From Blastobasis lacticolella (lineage: Eukaryota > Arthropoda > Insecta > Lepidoptera > Blastobasidae), in NCBI GenBank assembly GCA_905147135.1, contig LR990053.1, forward strand, positions 5,964,501 through 6,028,500: 64,000 nucleotides of DNA, written 5' to 3'. Positions 33,048 to 42,998 of this stretch are shown here, piece by piece. The notes beneath the pieces are model-generated. The model was not told the DNA's origin and made no database searches. It worked only from the letters and a program-made list of their open reading frames with translations. Position 1 is the stretch's first letter; every line of letters begins with the position of its first letter. The position numbers were made by a program, and so were the translations under genes.

Positions 33048-33143
33048 CTATTCATCCCAATCCGCTGTCATCTCCACGCTCACCTCTCGCTCACTGATAT
33101 CCCTCGTCACACAATCCATACATATTTTCTTTGGTCTTCCTCT
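33048..33143 (-). pseudogene. LINE polymerase C-terminal remnant, reverse
   Basis: A 31-codon frame on the minus strand starts RGRPKKICMDCVTRDI, continues SEREVSVEMTADWDE and stops at 33048-33050. The R-G-R-P-K-x-x-x-x-D-C-V ... D-W-D-E block is a standard ending of RTE-group polymerases. It differs from the 12405 family, so it comes from another subfamily. Only the tail of the gene is present. Confidence 0.6.
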
Positions 33144-34045
33144 TCATGTATATCCAACTAATTTATTAAAATATTCTAGCCTCTTTTTCATCTACTTGAC
33201 ACATCTTTTTACATCTGCCTGAAACAAAATAATCAGACAACCCCTTCTATGTCACTTAATTTTGGGCTGACGTTACATTGACACGGTAAGATTCCACGAT
33301 CCACGTCCATGCCTTTTTAGGTACCTACTCTGTCTAGAAATACACAATACTAAATATTTATAATCCCAAAAGAATCTCCAAAACTGTTACGCCAAATACA
33401 AACGCGCGTACCTTGCCATAAACCACAATCCACAATCACCGTATTATTCCTAGAATGCTGGGTGTCGCATTGTAGTACGGTGGAAATGTCAAAGCAATTT
33501 CCGATCGATTTATTGCGGTGTGCGGTGTTAAGGTCGCCCGTAATTTGGACGAAACAACGAGGTTCGTGGTTGTAGTACGAGTTAGTTCGTGATTCAGTTC
33601 ATATCCCAATTTTCTTAGTCGAATTTTGTACATAAGACGAATTTTGTACATGTAACGTAATTATTTGGGTAGGTTACTAATTTCTGAAACCTAACATGAG
33701 ACGGATTTCATGTTTTCTCGGCTTTTAGTAGTTGGGTTAATTATTTGGTAATTTTGTTTGTTTGAAATATTGTATTTACTTATTGCAAAGCTTTAGCGTA
33801 TAACTACTAACCAGTAGATTTAATAATTAAAGTAACAAAATATGGGCCTGTGTACTTAGTTGTAAACATATTACTACATTATTAGACATATAGATATTAA
33901 ATAAATAGATATTATTGCCATCTTCGTGCGCATCAGCGCAGATCTGATTAGGGGTTGAAGAGGTCGCCATGGCCGAAACCGGTCGGAAGAAGAGAGAGAT
34001 TATTGAAAATGATATGAAGGATACTTTAAAAACAATCACCGGGAT
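33144..34045. other. Unique sequence with a short direct repeat
   Basis: 33619-33653 has two copies of an 18-bp word beginning cgaattttgtacat. Nothing else was recognised. Confidence 0.5.
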
Positions 34046-34049
34046 CTAA

Positions 34050-34390
34050 ACTGTCCAACCAGCCCCCGAGTCCCCAGCAGAAGACCTTGGTCAACCTCGC
34101 TTCGACAACGGCATTAGGAGGCACACCCATTAGCGTAATAGGGCTAGGGGGGGCCTAGCCCCTGAAGTGGCCGATGAAGCCGAGTCAATCGCCAATGTAC
34201 AGCCAGTGAGCACCCCATCCTGGGGTGGGCACCAGACCATTTTAGGGTGGGCATGGCCCACCCAGCCACCCCCCTTTCTACGCCTATGGGCACACCCAAC
34301 AAGCGAGGTCGCGTCGAAGGCTTAGAGTTCGACTAGCCTCAAAGTACGAAACGGACACCCATCCAGTTCCCGGGCATTGCAAGCATTGCT
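34050..34390 (+). repeat. Family J repeat, copy 2, interrupted
   Basis: 34060-34127 (cagcagaagaccttggtcaa, cctcgcttcgacaacggcat) and 34289-34340 (acaagcgaggtcgcgtcg) are parts of one diverged J copy separated by the hAT-like insertion. Related to 20760-20905. Confidence 0.5.
34128..34288. mobile_element. hAT-like MITE with 8-bp target duplication
   Basis: About 161 bp, flanked by ggcacacc on both sides (34120-34127 and 34289-34296). The left end CATTAGCGTAATAGGGCTAG and the complemented right end CATAGGCGTAGAAAGGGGGG are similar, G-run-rich inverted termini. An 8-bp duplication with a C-A...GCGTA-type end suggests hAT. Non-coding. The exact boundary can slide by 2 bp because the direct repeat is 10 bp long. 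Confidence 0.6.
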
Positions 34391-34479
34391 TTTTTCATTC
34401 TTACACGGTTCCTGATATTTAACTATAGGTTTCGAAAGGCTGCGGATAGGCTGGTTGCGGCAAACCGAATACTTTGTGC

Positions 34480-34622
34480 ATTGGCGCTACTTAGGGGAGG
34501 CCTATGTTCATCATTCATTGTTCACTCGCGTCTGTATCCTACAGGGCAGTACCCTCGTTCACCATTCAGTGGAGTAATATAGGCTGATGACGATGATGAT
34601 GATCATGATGACCACTCCCATA
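34480..34622 (+). pseudogene. RTE-like LINE 3' end with (ATG)n tail, internally split
   Basis: ctacttaggggaggcctatg corresponds to the L-G-E-A-Y-V end common in RTE polymerases. cagtggagtaatataggctg and gatgacgatgatgatg form the 3' end and tail. About 55 bp of unrelated sequence (cattgttcactcgcgtctgt and neighbours) separates the two parts, so a small insertion or rearrangement is present. Confidence 0.5.
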
Positions 34623-35800
34623 TGTAGGTGCTATCTACTACAACCGTGTTTATAAAATCATATGAATTCATATTTCGTTTCCTAAAGATTCTTGCAAACT
34701 TTCAATAGCTACATCAGATTGTTATTACAGTATAGGTCGCGCAGAATATTTGCTGCATCTTGCAATAAAGTAAGTGATCCTTCCACGGGGCGGGAACAAC
34801 AGATGCCATGCTCTACCGTGAGACAGGACAGCGACACTTAGACGTAATGAGCGCATGACTCCGCACTAGCGTTATGAGGCGAGCATTAGAACGATAGTGA
34901 TGGCCACACGCGATTTGGGGTATCGATATTATGGTCAGTGACGATGCTTCTAAAGACTTCGCGCTAGGCGCTAGGCGTTACAGCTACTTGAAGTTGTTGA
35001 TTATACTTTATGATAAAACTTTCTACTTCCTATGCCTATGCATAATAATTCCGCGTGTTTGTATCTACCCTAAATGCCCAAATATTGAGCGTGTATCACT
35101 TTATCCATTGTTGGAAACTTTTTTAGAAAAACTACGTAATGAATGGTGACACGTATTTAGATAAGGGTTGACACCCGTATCTTGTCACCCACGTCCTGGA
35201 TAACTAAATTTATACGTTCAGTGTGAACGAATCATGATATTATTTGTTCACCTTTTCTTCTGGGCTAATCATCTAGGCACTTTAGTAGTACCAATTTCAG
35301 TAACCGTATAGAAGGGGGAGTCAGTTCTCTCTGCATCATACTGGACCTCAGGTTAAACGAAAGGCTTCATCATTTTAAAGGTATGTAAAGGAAACTCGGA
35401 AGGTTTCCTACCGCGTGCCTTCGCTTACGAGTAGCCCGATATGATACCTACCTTCAAAATGTGTGATAATAACCTTGATATTTCGAAACATTAAGCCTAA
35501 ATTATATTTTCCAACAGCACATCATCGACATGCATTATTCCTCCTCCCTAACGGGCTGGCACCTGTGCGCGCGCGCACACCCGCTCATTTGGTCGCGGCG
35601 CGTGATTGTCATTTGGCCCCGCCCCCGCGCGCCTCTTACACAATTATTATAATTCGTATCATTACCTCCGGCTCCACCACATACGATACAAGATCTTGTT
35701 TCTTTTTTGGACTTTTATTATCGTTACATAAGGATTAGCTTGGTACGTACGGAGCATGCTAAGTCACCCATAAGCCGGAATAAATTGGATGCAGGTAGCC
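34623..35800. other. Unique sequence with a GC/alternating Pu-Py patch
   Basis: 35560-35640 is GC-rich, with a 14-nt alternating palindrome GTGCGCGCGCGCAC (35565-35578) and a GC-box-like ccccgccccc. No gene is recognised. A short LINE tail candidate follows at 35806. Confidence 0.45.
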
Positions 35801-35805
35801 GGAAA

Positions 35806-35885
35806 TAGACAGGCTTGGAAGCTTGGAGAGGAGCACTACGAAGATGGACACACTATTTGCATCAGCCCATGATGATGATGATAAA
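35806..35885 (+). repeat. Possible LINE 3' end with (ATG)n tail
   Basis: One frame reads EAWRGALRRWTHYLHQP before (ATGATG)n at 35870-35882. The W-R-x-x-L-R-R pattern and ATG tail resemble the RTE-like ends elsewhere in the window. It is too short for a firm call. Confidence 0.35.
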
Positions 35886-36108
35886 GTTACCCACAGTCGG
35901 CCAGTTCGATTTTGACTTTCACGGTGGACCACTTGAGGATTGCCTGGAGTACGATATAATGTTCTTCAAGAAAAAACGTGAAAGTTTCTGCAAGCTATAG
36001 ATAAAACCTATTGTAAAGGCCCATCTCATAGGCTGACGCTACTATCTGCAGGCCTTCTTGTTTAGTAGGATAACATGAATACTATCAACAGCCTATATCA
36101 GTCCACTG

Positions 36109-36540
36109 CTAGACTCGAGCCTCCTCTACATTACAGGTGGTCACTGCCATAAAGAAAACACTTTGATGTCCTGGTAGATTATGGCAATGAAGATTCATCA
36201 CACATGGCAGGCGGGGGACACAGAACTCATAGAAAATGCTGCTGGTATTTTTTAGATGTCTGCCAATAGATGTGGTCAATAGAATTGGCGTGATAATCCA
36301 CCCTACCGGTGAGCCAGTCACCACACGGCCTTTTAATAACGGTCTAAAGCCCAGGATTACTTGATGCACGGGCTTGTGTACGTAGTGAAAATAACCTACG
36401 CGACAAAAACTGCCGGTTATGTTGCTAGGCAGCTGTAGACGCGATGGCGCTGCATCAAAGGCTCGCTCTGATTTCGAATTGTGCACAGTCACGCTCATAA
36501 TACTGGTGATTATCAACAGGTGGAACAATGGAATGTACAG
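36109..36540 (-). CDS. Unidentified open frame, possible exon
   Basis: The frame runs from the stop at 36109-36111 up to about 36580 without interruption. The first in-frame ATG is at 36496-36498, giving 129 residues. The product has five cysteines (SFCRVGYF, EFCVPRLPCVMNLHCHN, TTC) and hydrophobic residues upstream of the ATG (VLIPLYIPLFHLLIITSI). A 3' splice site-like ttgataatcaccag lies just before the ATG. No family is recognised. It could be a host exon, an uncharacterised mobile element fragment, or chance. It lies beside a family A fragment at 36575. Confidence 0.25.
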   Translation of the reverse strand: MYIPLFHLLIITSIMSVTVHNSKSERAFDAAPSRLQLPSNITGSFCRVGYFHYVHKPVHQVILGFRPLLKGRVVTGSPVGWIITPILLTTSIGRHLKNTSSIFYEFCVPRLPCVMNLHCHNLPGHQSVFFMAVTTCNVEEARV

Positions 36541-36574
36541 AGGTATTAGAACATCTTTCTGCTTCCTCGTGTTA

Positions 36575-36800
36575 TATTTTTTTTATGCCTAGCAAATAGT
36601 CTACCTGATGGAAAGTGACAGCTATCGCCCATACCTAAATCTCGGATTCATGGACTTGTATTTCATAAAAATGCAAAACCACAGGTGTTGTCACTGTGTG
36701 GATTAAGATATTATGGGTCTTACCTGTGATTTCGCTAGCTTCCTTATTCTTTAATCCCGAACACAACGTTGCAAACATTGTTGCTCAGTGTGAGAAATAT
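36575..36800 (+). repeat. Family A fragments (proximal and distal modules)
   Basis: 36577-36640 reads ctacctgatggaaagtgaca, gctatcgccca. 36750-36800 reads cgttgcaaacattgttgctc, agtgtgagaaatatctaagg. The order and spacing fit the 41540-41900 copy, so this is one decayed family A insertion. Confidence 0.45.
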
Positions 36801-38546
36801 CTAAGGGTGTGGTTGATACAATCATACACGGAATTAGCTGATAATATTATTTTTTATATCTTTTATTTTATACAAAACAATGTTACAAAGTCGAGCTTAT
36901 CTCTACAAGAGATCTCTTCCAGCTAGGTGGTTGGGTGGTCAACTATTTGGTTGAAAGTCTGTACCTATCCAGGCGGACTCCTCAGGCTTGATAGAGTCGT
37001 ATCACCGACAAAATCCTACAGATTTCGTGTGGCTCTTCACACAAAAAAGTTATTAATGTGTTGTCCCAAAATTCTCAGAAACTCTTGATAACACAGTGCT
37101 TATAAACTTTCTACGCGGAGATTGCGCAAAAACTACTTATTCGTGGTCATCAACACAAAAAAACGTGTGTAACTGTAAAATCTAATTTACAGACATTCCA
37201 TCAAACATCTATTAGAGAATTTGAGCGCAATAGCCTATGCCTTAAAGTTTAGTTTCCATCGCCATTGTAAAGTGAGCCAAGAAAATGTCCCCATTTGTCG
37301 CAAGAGGGGGCGTGGTGATCCACTAAGATGGAGTGTTACGTTAACAATCGCTTCACGTTTAAATTAAACCTTAAGGCTATAGTAATAGAAGATATAAGAG
37401 AAGAAGGGTTAAGTTTGTCAAAGGCACTGTGAGAGGTAAGTGGTCGGAGCAATTCGGTTGGACGCCATTAGACGAGTCGGTCAGTGCGTCAACTCACCAG
37501 AATATGATGGTCTCCGTATCTGAACTACTTCCCCCGCGGACACCCTCAAAGCCTCCCACAGAGGGGGGCACCAAGAACCAAAGACCGATGTCGTGTAGTA
37601 TATCAGTACATGTCATTATGTAGTTCACAGAGCGTGAATATAAAATCGTTGTGTAACGTAATGGGCCTCAGAAGCTTTGTTCTTTTGTCTTGGAGATTTC
37701 GTGAGGTGTCATTGAGTAGGAGATGGGTCATGGTGAAATCTTGACAAATAGGTTTGAGAGTTCAAGCGCTGGAACGTTGCTGCTTAACTGGTTTGTTGAT
37801 AAGAATAAGTAATCATATTGTTTTATAAAGATAGCTTTTAACTGCGGCTTTGTATATAGGGACAGATGATTTTTATTAACCAGTCGCTTTTTAAAATTAC
37901 TTTCCTATCTTAGCACCGGCCTTATAAATTACAGCTTAATTGGATGTTCAGTGGACAAGTAAGCCTTTTCCTAGGTACGCAATAGTAATAATTGCAAGTT
38001 GCAACTCCATGCATGATCAAAATAAAACAACGAGAACCATGGCGTCCGAAGACGATTACTTTGCAAATCGAATTTGACAGTTAACTTGACCCCTGCGCCT
38101 TCAGTGGCATTGCCCTAAGATTACAGCCATGGCTTCCTACTCCGCGATATTACTAATCCAAGACAGGTCCCAGGCCACCCTTTACAATGATGGGAAACGC
38201 AAAAACACTTATAATCATTTGGCTCAATTGCCTGGTACGATTTCATGGATAACACTCGACAAATTACAACTTACTCTGCGTATTTGAATTTTTATAAGCC
38301 TTCTAGGAAGTGCCACGACGTGTGACCAGGGGACTTGGAGGAGGAAAAAAGCAGCGATGATTACAGCTTGGAGATGTTAAGACGGTCATTATGAAGATTA
38401 ACAGTTAGACAGCTACATAGTTATTATAACTCGTAACGGATCTGCTCCGGATTTTTAGCAATTTGCACTTTATACCATTTCTAAAGTTCAAACTTTATGT
38501 AAGGAATCAATATGAATCGTTATGTTACCATATTACCTATTTTGTA
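36801..38546. other. Unique sequence, no feature recognised
   Basis: Short frames (for example 64 codons at 37429) carry no recognised motifs. No repeat links found. Confidence 0.45.
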
Positions 38547-38672
38547 CTAGTGACCCGCGGATATTCTTTATTATTATTGTAATAGAGATAATCCGCGCAT
38601 GTATTATGTATAAATCTCCCCGAAAAACTCACTAGACGATAGTGAAAACAGCATCAAAATCCGTTGCGTAGA
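38547..38672 (-). mobile_element. Helitron 3' part, reverse
   Basis: On the minus strand it ends with a GC-rich tract (cgcgggtca) and CTAG (38547-38550), followed by T. Upstream it has ctacgcaacggattttgatg, the internal word common to this set. The 5' terminus is not recognisable, so the copy is truncated or decayed. Confidence 0.5.
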
Positions 38673-38820
38673 CCACGCCTAAAGGCGGTGTTAGCAAGGC
38701 GGAAAGCTTTGACGCGGACTTTTTTTAGCTATATAGGTTTTAAGACTTTCGTGGTTATTCACTACACTTTCACTACACATATTATCGGGTTTGTTACCAC
38801 GGTTAGTATTATTTTTACCT

Positions 38821-38869
38821 CGATATTTCGACGCAGTTGCATGCGTCATACAACTGCGTCGAAATATCG
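38821..38869. repeat. Perfect hairpin, 19-bp arms
   Basis: The left arm cgatatttcgacgcagttg (38821-38839) and right arm (38851-38869) are exactly complementary around an 11-nt loop. The surrounding sequence is non-coding. Confidence 0.9.
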
Positions 38870-39443
38870 TTTAGCTACTAATTTAAGGATACGGAGGTCT
38901 AATACAGTTGAAAATTTAGAAGATTAAAAGATAGAGAAGAGTCACTATAAGTCAAATAACTCCAAGAATGAACTAAATTGTAAGTTAAGTGGTTATTTCA
39001 TAATAATTATAAATTGTCACTGTAATGCGTGCGTTCTATTCGACAATCGACCCAAAGAATAACATATTGGAACCAAAATTCTTACAAAAAATACACAGTC
39101 GAGGAATGCGCTATACGCTCCAAATGGGACCGTCCGATCGCCGCAGAGACACAACGTCAATATAATTTATGTCCAATGTTTTGTGTGCGGTAATTATCGG
39201 CGGCGCGGGCGCAGATCGGACGGCGAACGGTGACTGTAATGGCTGATAATTGGCGAGGACCCGCGCGTAAGTATAGTGTGTAAGTCGTAATGTTGTTTTA
39301 TGAGGCTCTTAAAAAATAATGAACAACATTCTGGAGACACCGGCGCTGTGACGATTGTGGTCGAGTTTTAGGTGGATGCTTAGATAGGTGTTGTGGTGGC
39401 TATGGGTACTATGAGCGAGATGGGCCAGATGTAGCAGGAAAGC
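38870..39443. other. Unique sequence with a CpG-rich, homeodomain-word patch
   Basis: 39125-39260 is CpG-rich. It contains ccgtccgatc (39129-39138) and its exact complement gatcggacgg (39212-39221), plus ggtaattatcgg and ctgataatt cores. It could be regulatory. Confidence 0.35.
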
Positions 39444-39512
39444 GGACCGTGGGCCCTCGCGTGCCGCGCAGGGGCGCAAACGGGTCATAAGGCCAAGATG
39501 ATGCTGATGACT
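39444..39512 (+). repeat. SINE-B/RTE tail fragment
   Basis: Reads ggaccgtgggccctcgcgtg, gggcgcaaacgggtcataag, gccaagatgatgctgatg, a decayed version of the shared SINE-B/RTE 3' end. Confidence 0.55.
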
Positions 39513-39559
39513 TAGATATGTGTTGTCGAAAGATATTTCTAGAATTGTTAGTATTTTGC

Positions 39560-39660
39560 TGCCAGATACGTGTTCCGGGTTGTTTTGAGATGGGCAACGC
39601 ATTGGTGACACTTCTGGTGATGTTGTTAATGTCCAGGCAGCCGGCCATCTTTCCATCATA
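39560..39660 (-). repeat. Family A fragment, reverse
   Basis: The plus strand reads tgccagatacgtgttccggg, gagatgggcaacgcattggt, gttaatgtccaggcag: the reverse of the family A words for ctctataacacg, atgcgttgccca and gacattagcaacacc. Confidence 0.5.
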
Positions 39661-40197
39661 ATGTCCGCTAATTTAGTAAATGGCGAAGTGTAATTTGAAC
39701 TCAATAGCAGCTCAATGGTAGTTTTAATTGTAGCAGAATACCAAGAACGCGTCAAACTGCTATTGAGCTGCATCTGCGATCCAATCACAATTCAATCGAA
39801 CGTAACGAAGCAGAATATTAAAAACGTGTATAACTGCCATTATCTAATTTTATTTACATTAGTAAATTAGCGGACTCAGAGGCTCGCTTGCCTGTTTACG
39901 TGCCGAACCACCGATAGATATAAAAAGGGTAATTGTAAGTCCAAATGCCGAAGTTATAATTTCAACTACCTATAATAGCTGCCACAGTTCCTGCTTAGAT
40001 AACACCCGACCTATTCGGTGTCTAATTTTCGCGTCAATTTGCGCGTGGTCCTTGATGTTGTCTTTTGTTAACTCAATTACTGCAATCAACAATCAATCAA
40101 ATATAAATTATATTGTTGAATATAACGCGAGGACGTAATTTGCTTTTTACAAGGTGACGTCACGCGGGATCGACTTCAATTTGACGGTCAGCAAGGT
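39661..40197. other. Unique sequence, no feature recognised
   Basis: Contains an 11-bp inverted word pair (ctcaatagcag near 39700 and ctgctattgag near 39759), perhaps a decayed MITE. The long reverse frame 39309-39788 spans several repeats and is not a gene. Confidence 0.4.
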
Positions 40198-40334
40198 TAG
40201 CATAAGTGTGCTCTGCTCGCGATCAGCGAGACAAGGCGCGACATAGACACTGCTATCTCTTTCATCTTAGTATTGAAAGAAGGATACAAAAGCTCTCTCG
40301 CGGCGCGATTTGTGTCGCGGTCACACTTGTGCTA
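40198..40334. mobile_element. Small MITE candidate
   Basis: The ends agcataagtgtg (40199-40210) and cacacttgtgct (40322-40333) are inverted with one mismatch. Subterminal sequence is CpG-rich (gcgagacaaggcgcgac, gcgcgatttgtgtcgcg) and loosely complementary. It sits directly before a SINE-D copy. The target duplication is not clear. Confidence 0.45.
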
Positions 40335-40578
40335 GACGTACTGAGAGGTACAGTTCGTTAACATGCCGATCGCCACGCAGAGGGTCCCGGCTTCGATTTC
40401 CGACCGAGAAGACACTGAAATGATGAATTTTAGTTTCTGTTACGGGTCTGGGTGTACTACGTATAATAAGAATGTATTTAAAAAAATGAATATCAGTTAT
40501 CTAACACCCATAACACAAGCTTTGCTAACTTTAGGTCTAGATGGCGCTGTTTTTATTTATTCATTTATTTATATTTCT
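40335..40578 (+). repeat. SINE-D, full-length diverged copy
   Basis: The head is gacgtactgagaggtacagt, with a decayed box B (cttcgatttcc). The body follows: tctgttacgggtctgggtgt, aagaatgtatttaaaa, ctaacacccataacacaagc, ggtctagatggcgctg. The tail is tttatttattcatttattta. Confidence 0.7.
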
Positions 40579-41093
40579 TCATTTAATGCCCTGTGACAGC
40601 AATAAACAAATAGTAAATCGAAAACTTACTCCGCTCGTGTTTTGCTAATAAAACCGCATTGGACATCGAAATTATGATGAGAACAATTATTTCTCAACTA
40701 ACCAATGTGATGGATGGAAATTATCTGTAATAACTAAGTCATTAATTTTAATGGCGGCCATTCGGAAATAGCTTTGACATTTGTTTGCGCGGGCGCAGGC
40801 GGCGCTGCGACGTCACGTACTTGGACGAAATGAGTGCCTGCCTAATACATAATGTAATGGAATGACTAGAGGACTCCGAAAGGTCGTAACAGACGTCCTA
40901 GGGGTTAAGAAAATTTGTTTGTTGCGGTCGTTTTACGATGTTGACTTCTTTGTTGGGTGGGTACTTAGTAGGTACATAGTTTTTGCGAGATTTTTGTTGT
41001 TTATGAGTAAGTTGACTTTAATAAATGTAATTATTAGGATAAATATTTTTATAAGCCTATTATATGAATGGCTATTGGCGATTTTAGAAGATA
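40579..41093. other. Unique sequence, no feature recognised
   Basis: A CpG-rich word at 40785-40815; otherwise AT-rich with no coding signal. Confidence 0.45.
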
Positions 41094-41193
41094 ACTGAAT
41101 TTGACGTATAAAAATCTTACACTACTCCAATTTGGTTGGCGCTATTGCCAGTGGCCAACGTATTGTAGAATTATCTAGTGTCAAATTCAGTTG
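41094..41193. mobile_element. Short inverted-repeat element candidate
   Basis: aactgaatttgac (41094-41106) and gtcaaattcagtt (41181-41193) are exact complements 13 bp long. The inner parts are only weakly complementary. At 100 bp it could be a deleted MITE. No target duplication is obvious. Confidence 0.4.
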
Positions 41194-41348
41194 CCAACTG
41201 AGTTAGTTAATAGCCCCGCTGTACAGAGCGCCGATGAAGGTACGGGGCTTTTGAATGAGGAGGGTTTGATGAAGCGTAGGGCAAAATGATTTCAAAACAA
41301 AATAGTTAACCAATTTATTCGTCCATAACAGTAGCGTCTTGAAATCAA

Positions 41349-41535
41349 TCTATACATAGTATAAAACAAATTTGTTTCCCACCGTCTGTCCCTATGTATC
41401 TACGTATGTGTCTATGTACGCTTAGATCTTTTGTACTATGCAACGGATTTTAATGCGGTTTTCAACGATAGATAGAGCTATTGAAGTGGAAGGTTTATAC
41501 GTAAAATTATAGAGAAATGGGTAGGAAAAAAGTTT
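41349..41535 (+). mobile_element. Helitron 5' part
   Basis: Starts TCTATACATAGTATAAAACA after A, then tgtttcccaccgtctgtccc, tacgcttagatctttt and tgcaacggattttaatgcgg. The 3' hairpin and CTAG are missing. Family A begins at about 41540, so the Helitron was cut by that insertion or by deletion. Confidence 0.6.
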
Positions 41536-41539
41536 TTTT

Positions 41540-41900
41540 ATGTCATTTTTTTTTATGTCATACGATAGGCAAACAGGCAAGCGGGCCACCTGATGGAAAG
41601 TGGTCACCACTGCCTATAGACATTAGCAACACCGAGACTATAGCCAATGCGTTGCCCACCTCTATAACACGTTACTCTGGCAGCAAAAAGGCAAATATCC
41701 CTCCACTGCCAAAGCCACGGTTCCCCAAATACCCACCCCATGGAGCACTGGAAACCTTACTCGCCGGCAGAAACACAATACTATTTAAAAGAGTATTGTT
41801 TAGCTGCGGTATTCTGTAAGGTGGAGGTACTTCCCCAGTCGGGCGGCTCCAATTCGAACGGGATACCCCGCTATGCCCTACCTCTCTTAAAAGTTGCTCC
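41540..41900 (+). repeat. Family A, longest copy
   Basis: Contains the proximal module shared with 45-245 (gggccacctgatggaaagtg, gacattagcaacaccgagac, aggcaaatatccctccactg, ccccatggagcactgg). It continues into the distal module (cacaatactatttaaaagag, ttagctgcggtattctgtaa, ggtggaggtacttccccagt). It shows that the short fragments elsewhere belong to one family. Confidence 0.75.
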
Positions 41901-41974
41901 GGGTCCACTAGTAATAGATAAATTCGTATTGTTTGTATGGTCACAGAATATTGATACTAATGTAAGTATCGTAT

Positions 41975-42140
41975 CGTTTCTGTTACTGGTCTCGGTGTTG
42001 TAATAAGTATGTATTTAAAAAAAAAAGTACATAATTAGTTTATCAGTTATCTAGCACCCACAACACAAGCTTTGCTTACTTTGGGGCTAGATGGCGCTGT
42101 GTGAATTTGTCCATGATTATTTATTTTATTTATTTAATAT
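41975..42140 (+). repeat. SINE-D, 3' part
   Basis: Has tttctgttactggtctcggt, ataagtatgtatttaaaa, ctagcacccacaacacaagc, tttgcttactttggggctag, atggcgctgtgtgaatttgt and attatttattttatttattt. The tRNA-like head is absent. Confidence 0.75.
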
Positions 42141-42395
42141 TTCACGATTTGGTTTACCTACAGCAAGCAAGCACGTTGATGCGGTAGATATGGTAGATAG
42201 ACATAATTTAAAGGCCGGTACACCCAACAATAGATCGACACCGATAGGACCAGTGTTAGAACTCGTCAAACTTTTGTAATTGAATCCGAACAACTTGCCG
42301 CGACAGACGATGGCTTTCGTAAGCCATAGAGCTTGGGGGTTTAGACAGGACAACTATAATTTGAACCGAGTTCTTTGTGTAAATCGATCGGTGAA
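42141..42395. other. Short unique stretch
   Basis: Overlapping opposed frames without recognised domains. Confidence 0.4.
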
Positions 42396-42399
42396 GAGG

Positions 42400-42492
42400 C
42401 TAGAGGGACTCCTGGCGGAAAGTGGTCGTCGATGCTTATGGAGATTAGCAATACCAGGGTATTGCCAATGCGCTGCCCATCTCTAAAATAAC
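42400..42492 (+). repeat. Family A fragment
   Basis: Reads gggactcctggcggaaagtg, gtcgtcgatgcttatggaga, ttagcaataccagggtattg, ccaatgcgctgcccatctct: the proximal family A module, diverged. Confidence 0.55.
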
Positions 42493-42553
42493 GGCATACG
42501 TTTCAGTTGTATTACTCTTTGATTGATATTAAGTACTTTATTTATATTTGATA

Positions 42554-42770
42554 TTACTTCTTATTGGCCTTGTGGTGTCCGGCAGAGTAGTACATCACGA
42601 ACCCCCTACACTCGTGAATATCGTACAAGGCGACTAATGTTTTCGAGGCAAAAGTTCTGGAGTCTCCATAGGCTGGAAAATGGGCATCAGCATTTTCCAT
42701 TTTTTTTACAATTACTCCAACCCGCCTGCCAAGCGTGGAGATTATGGCAATAATCTCGCCTCTTATTGGA
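42554..42770 (+). repeat. Family E, 3'-truncated copy
   Basis: Matches 3887-4075: gtggtgtccggcagagtagt, cgtacaaggcgactaatgtt, ttcgaggcaaaagttctgga, aacccgcctgccaagcgtgg, agattatggcaataatc. The tail part is missing. Confidence 0.7.
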
Positions 42771-42935
42771 TGGTTATTTGTTATTTATATTACTACATTA
42801 TTTATAGTGTGTCTCTTCACAGAGGTGGAATTCTGCCCTAAAATAATCCACTACATCGTCAGTCTTTTGGGCGTTATTCTTCACCCTCAGCGCCGCTCTT
42901 TTGTTGATTGGCAAAATTCATGCAAATACCACTCA

Positions 42936-42998
42936 CAAGATTTTCTTTAACAATATAAGCATGTATGCCACATGCTTATATTGTTAAAGAAAATCTTG
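42936..42998. repeat. Perfect hairpin, 29-bp arms, 5-nt loop
   Basis: The left arm (42936-42964) and right arm (42970-42998) are exact complements; the left arm begins caagattttctttaacaata. The loop is atgcc. It has no MITE-like interior and no flanking duplication that I can see. Confidence 0.95.

Noticed and set aside
39309..39788. 159-codon reverse open frame
   Set aside because: It runs across a SINE-B tail fragment and a reverse family A fragment, in both of which other copies are non-coding. The translation has no recognised domain.
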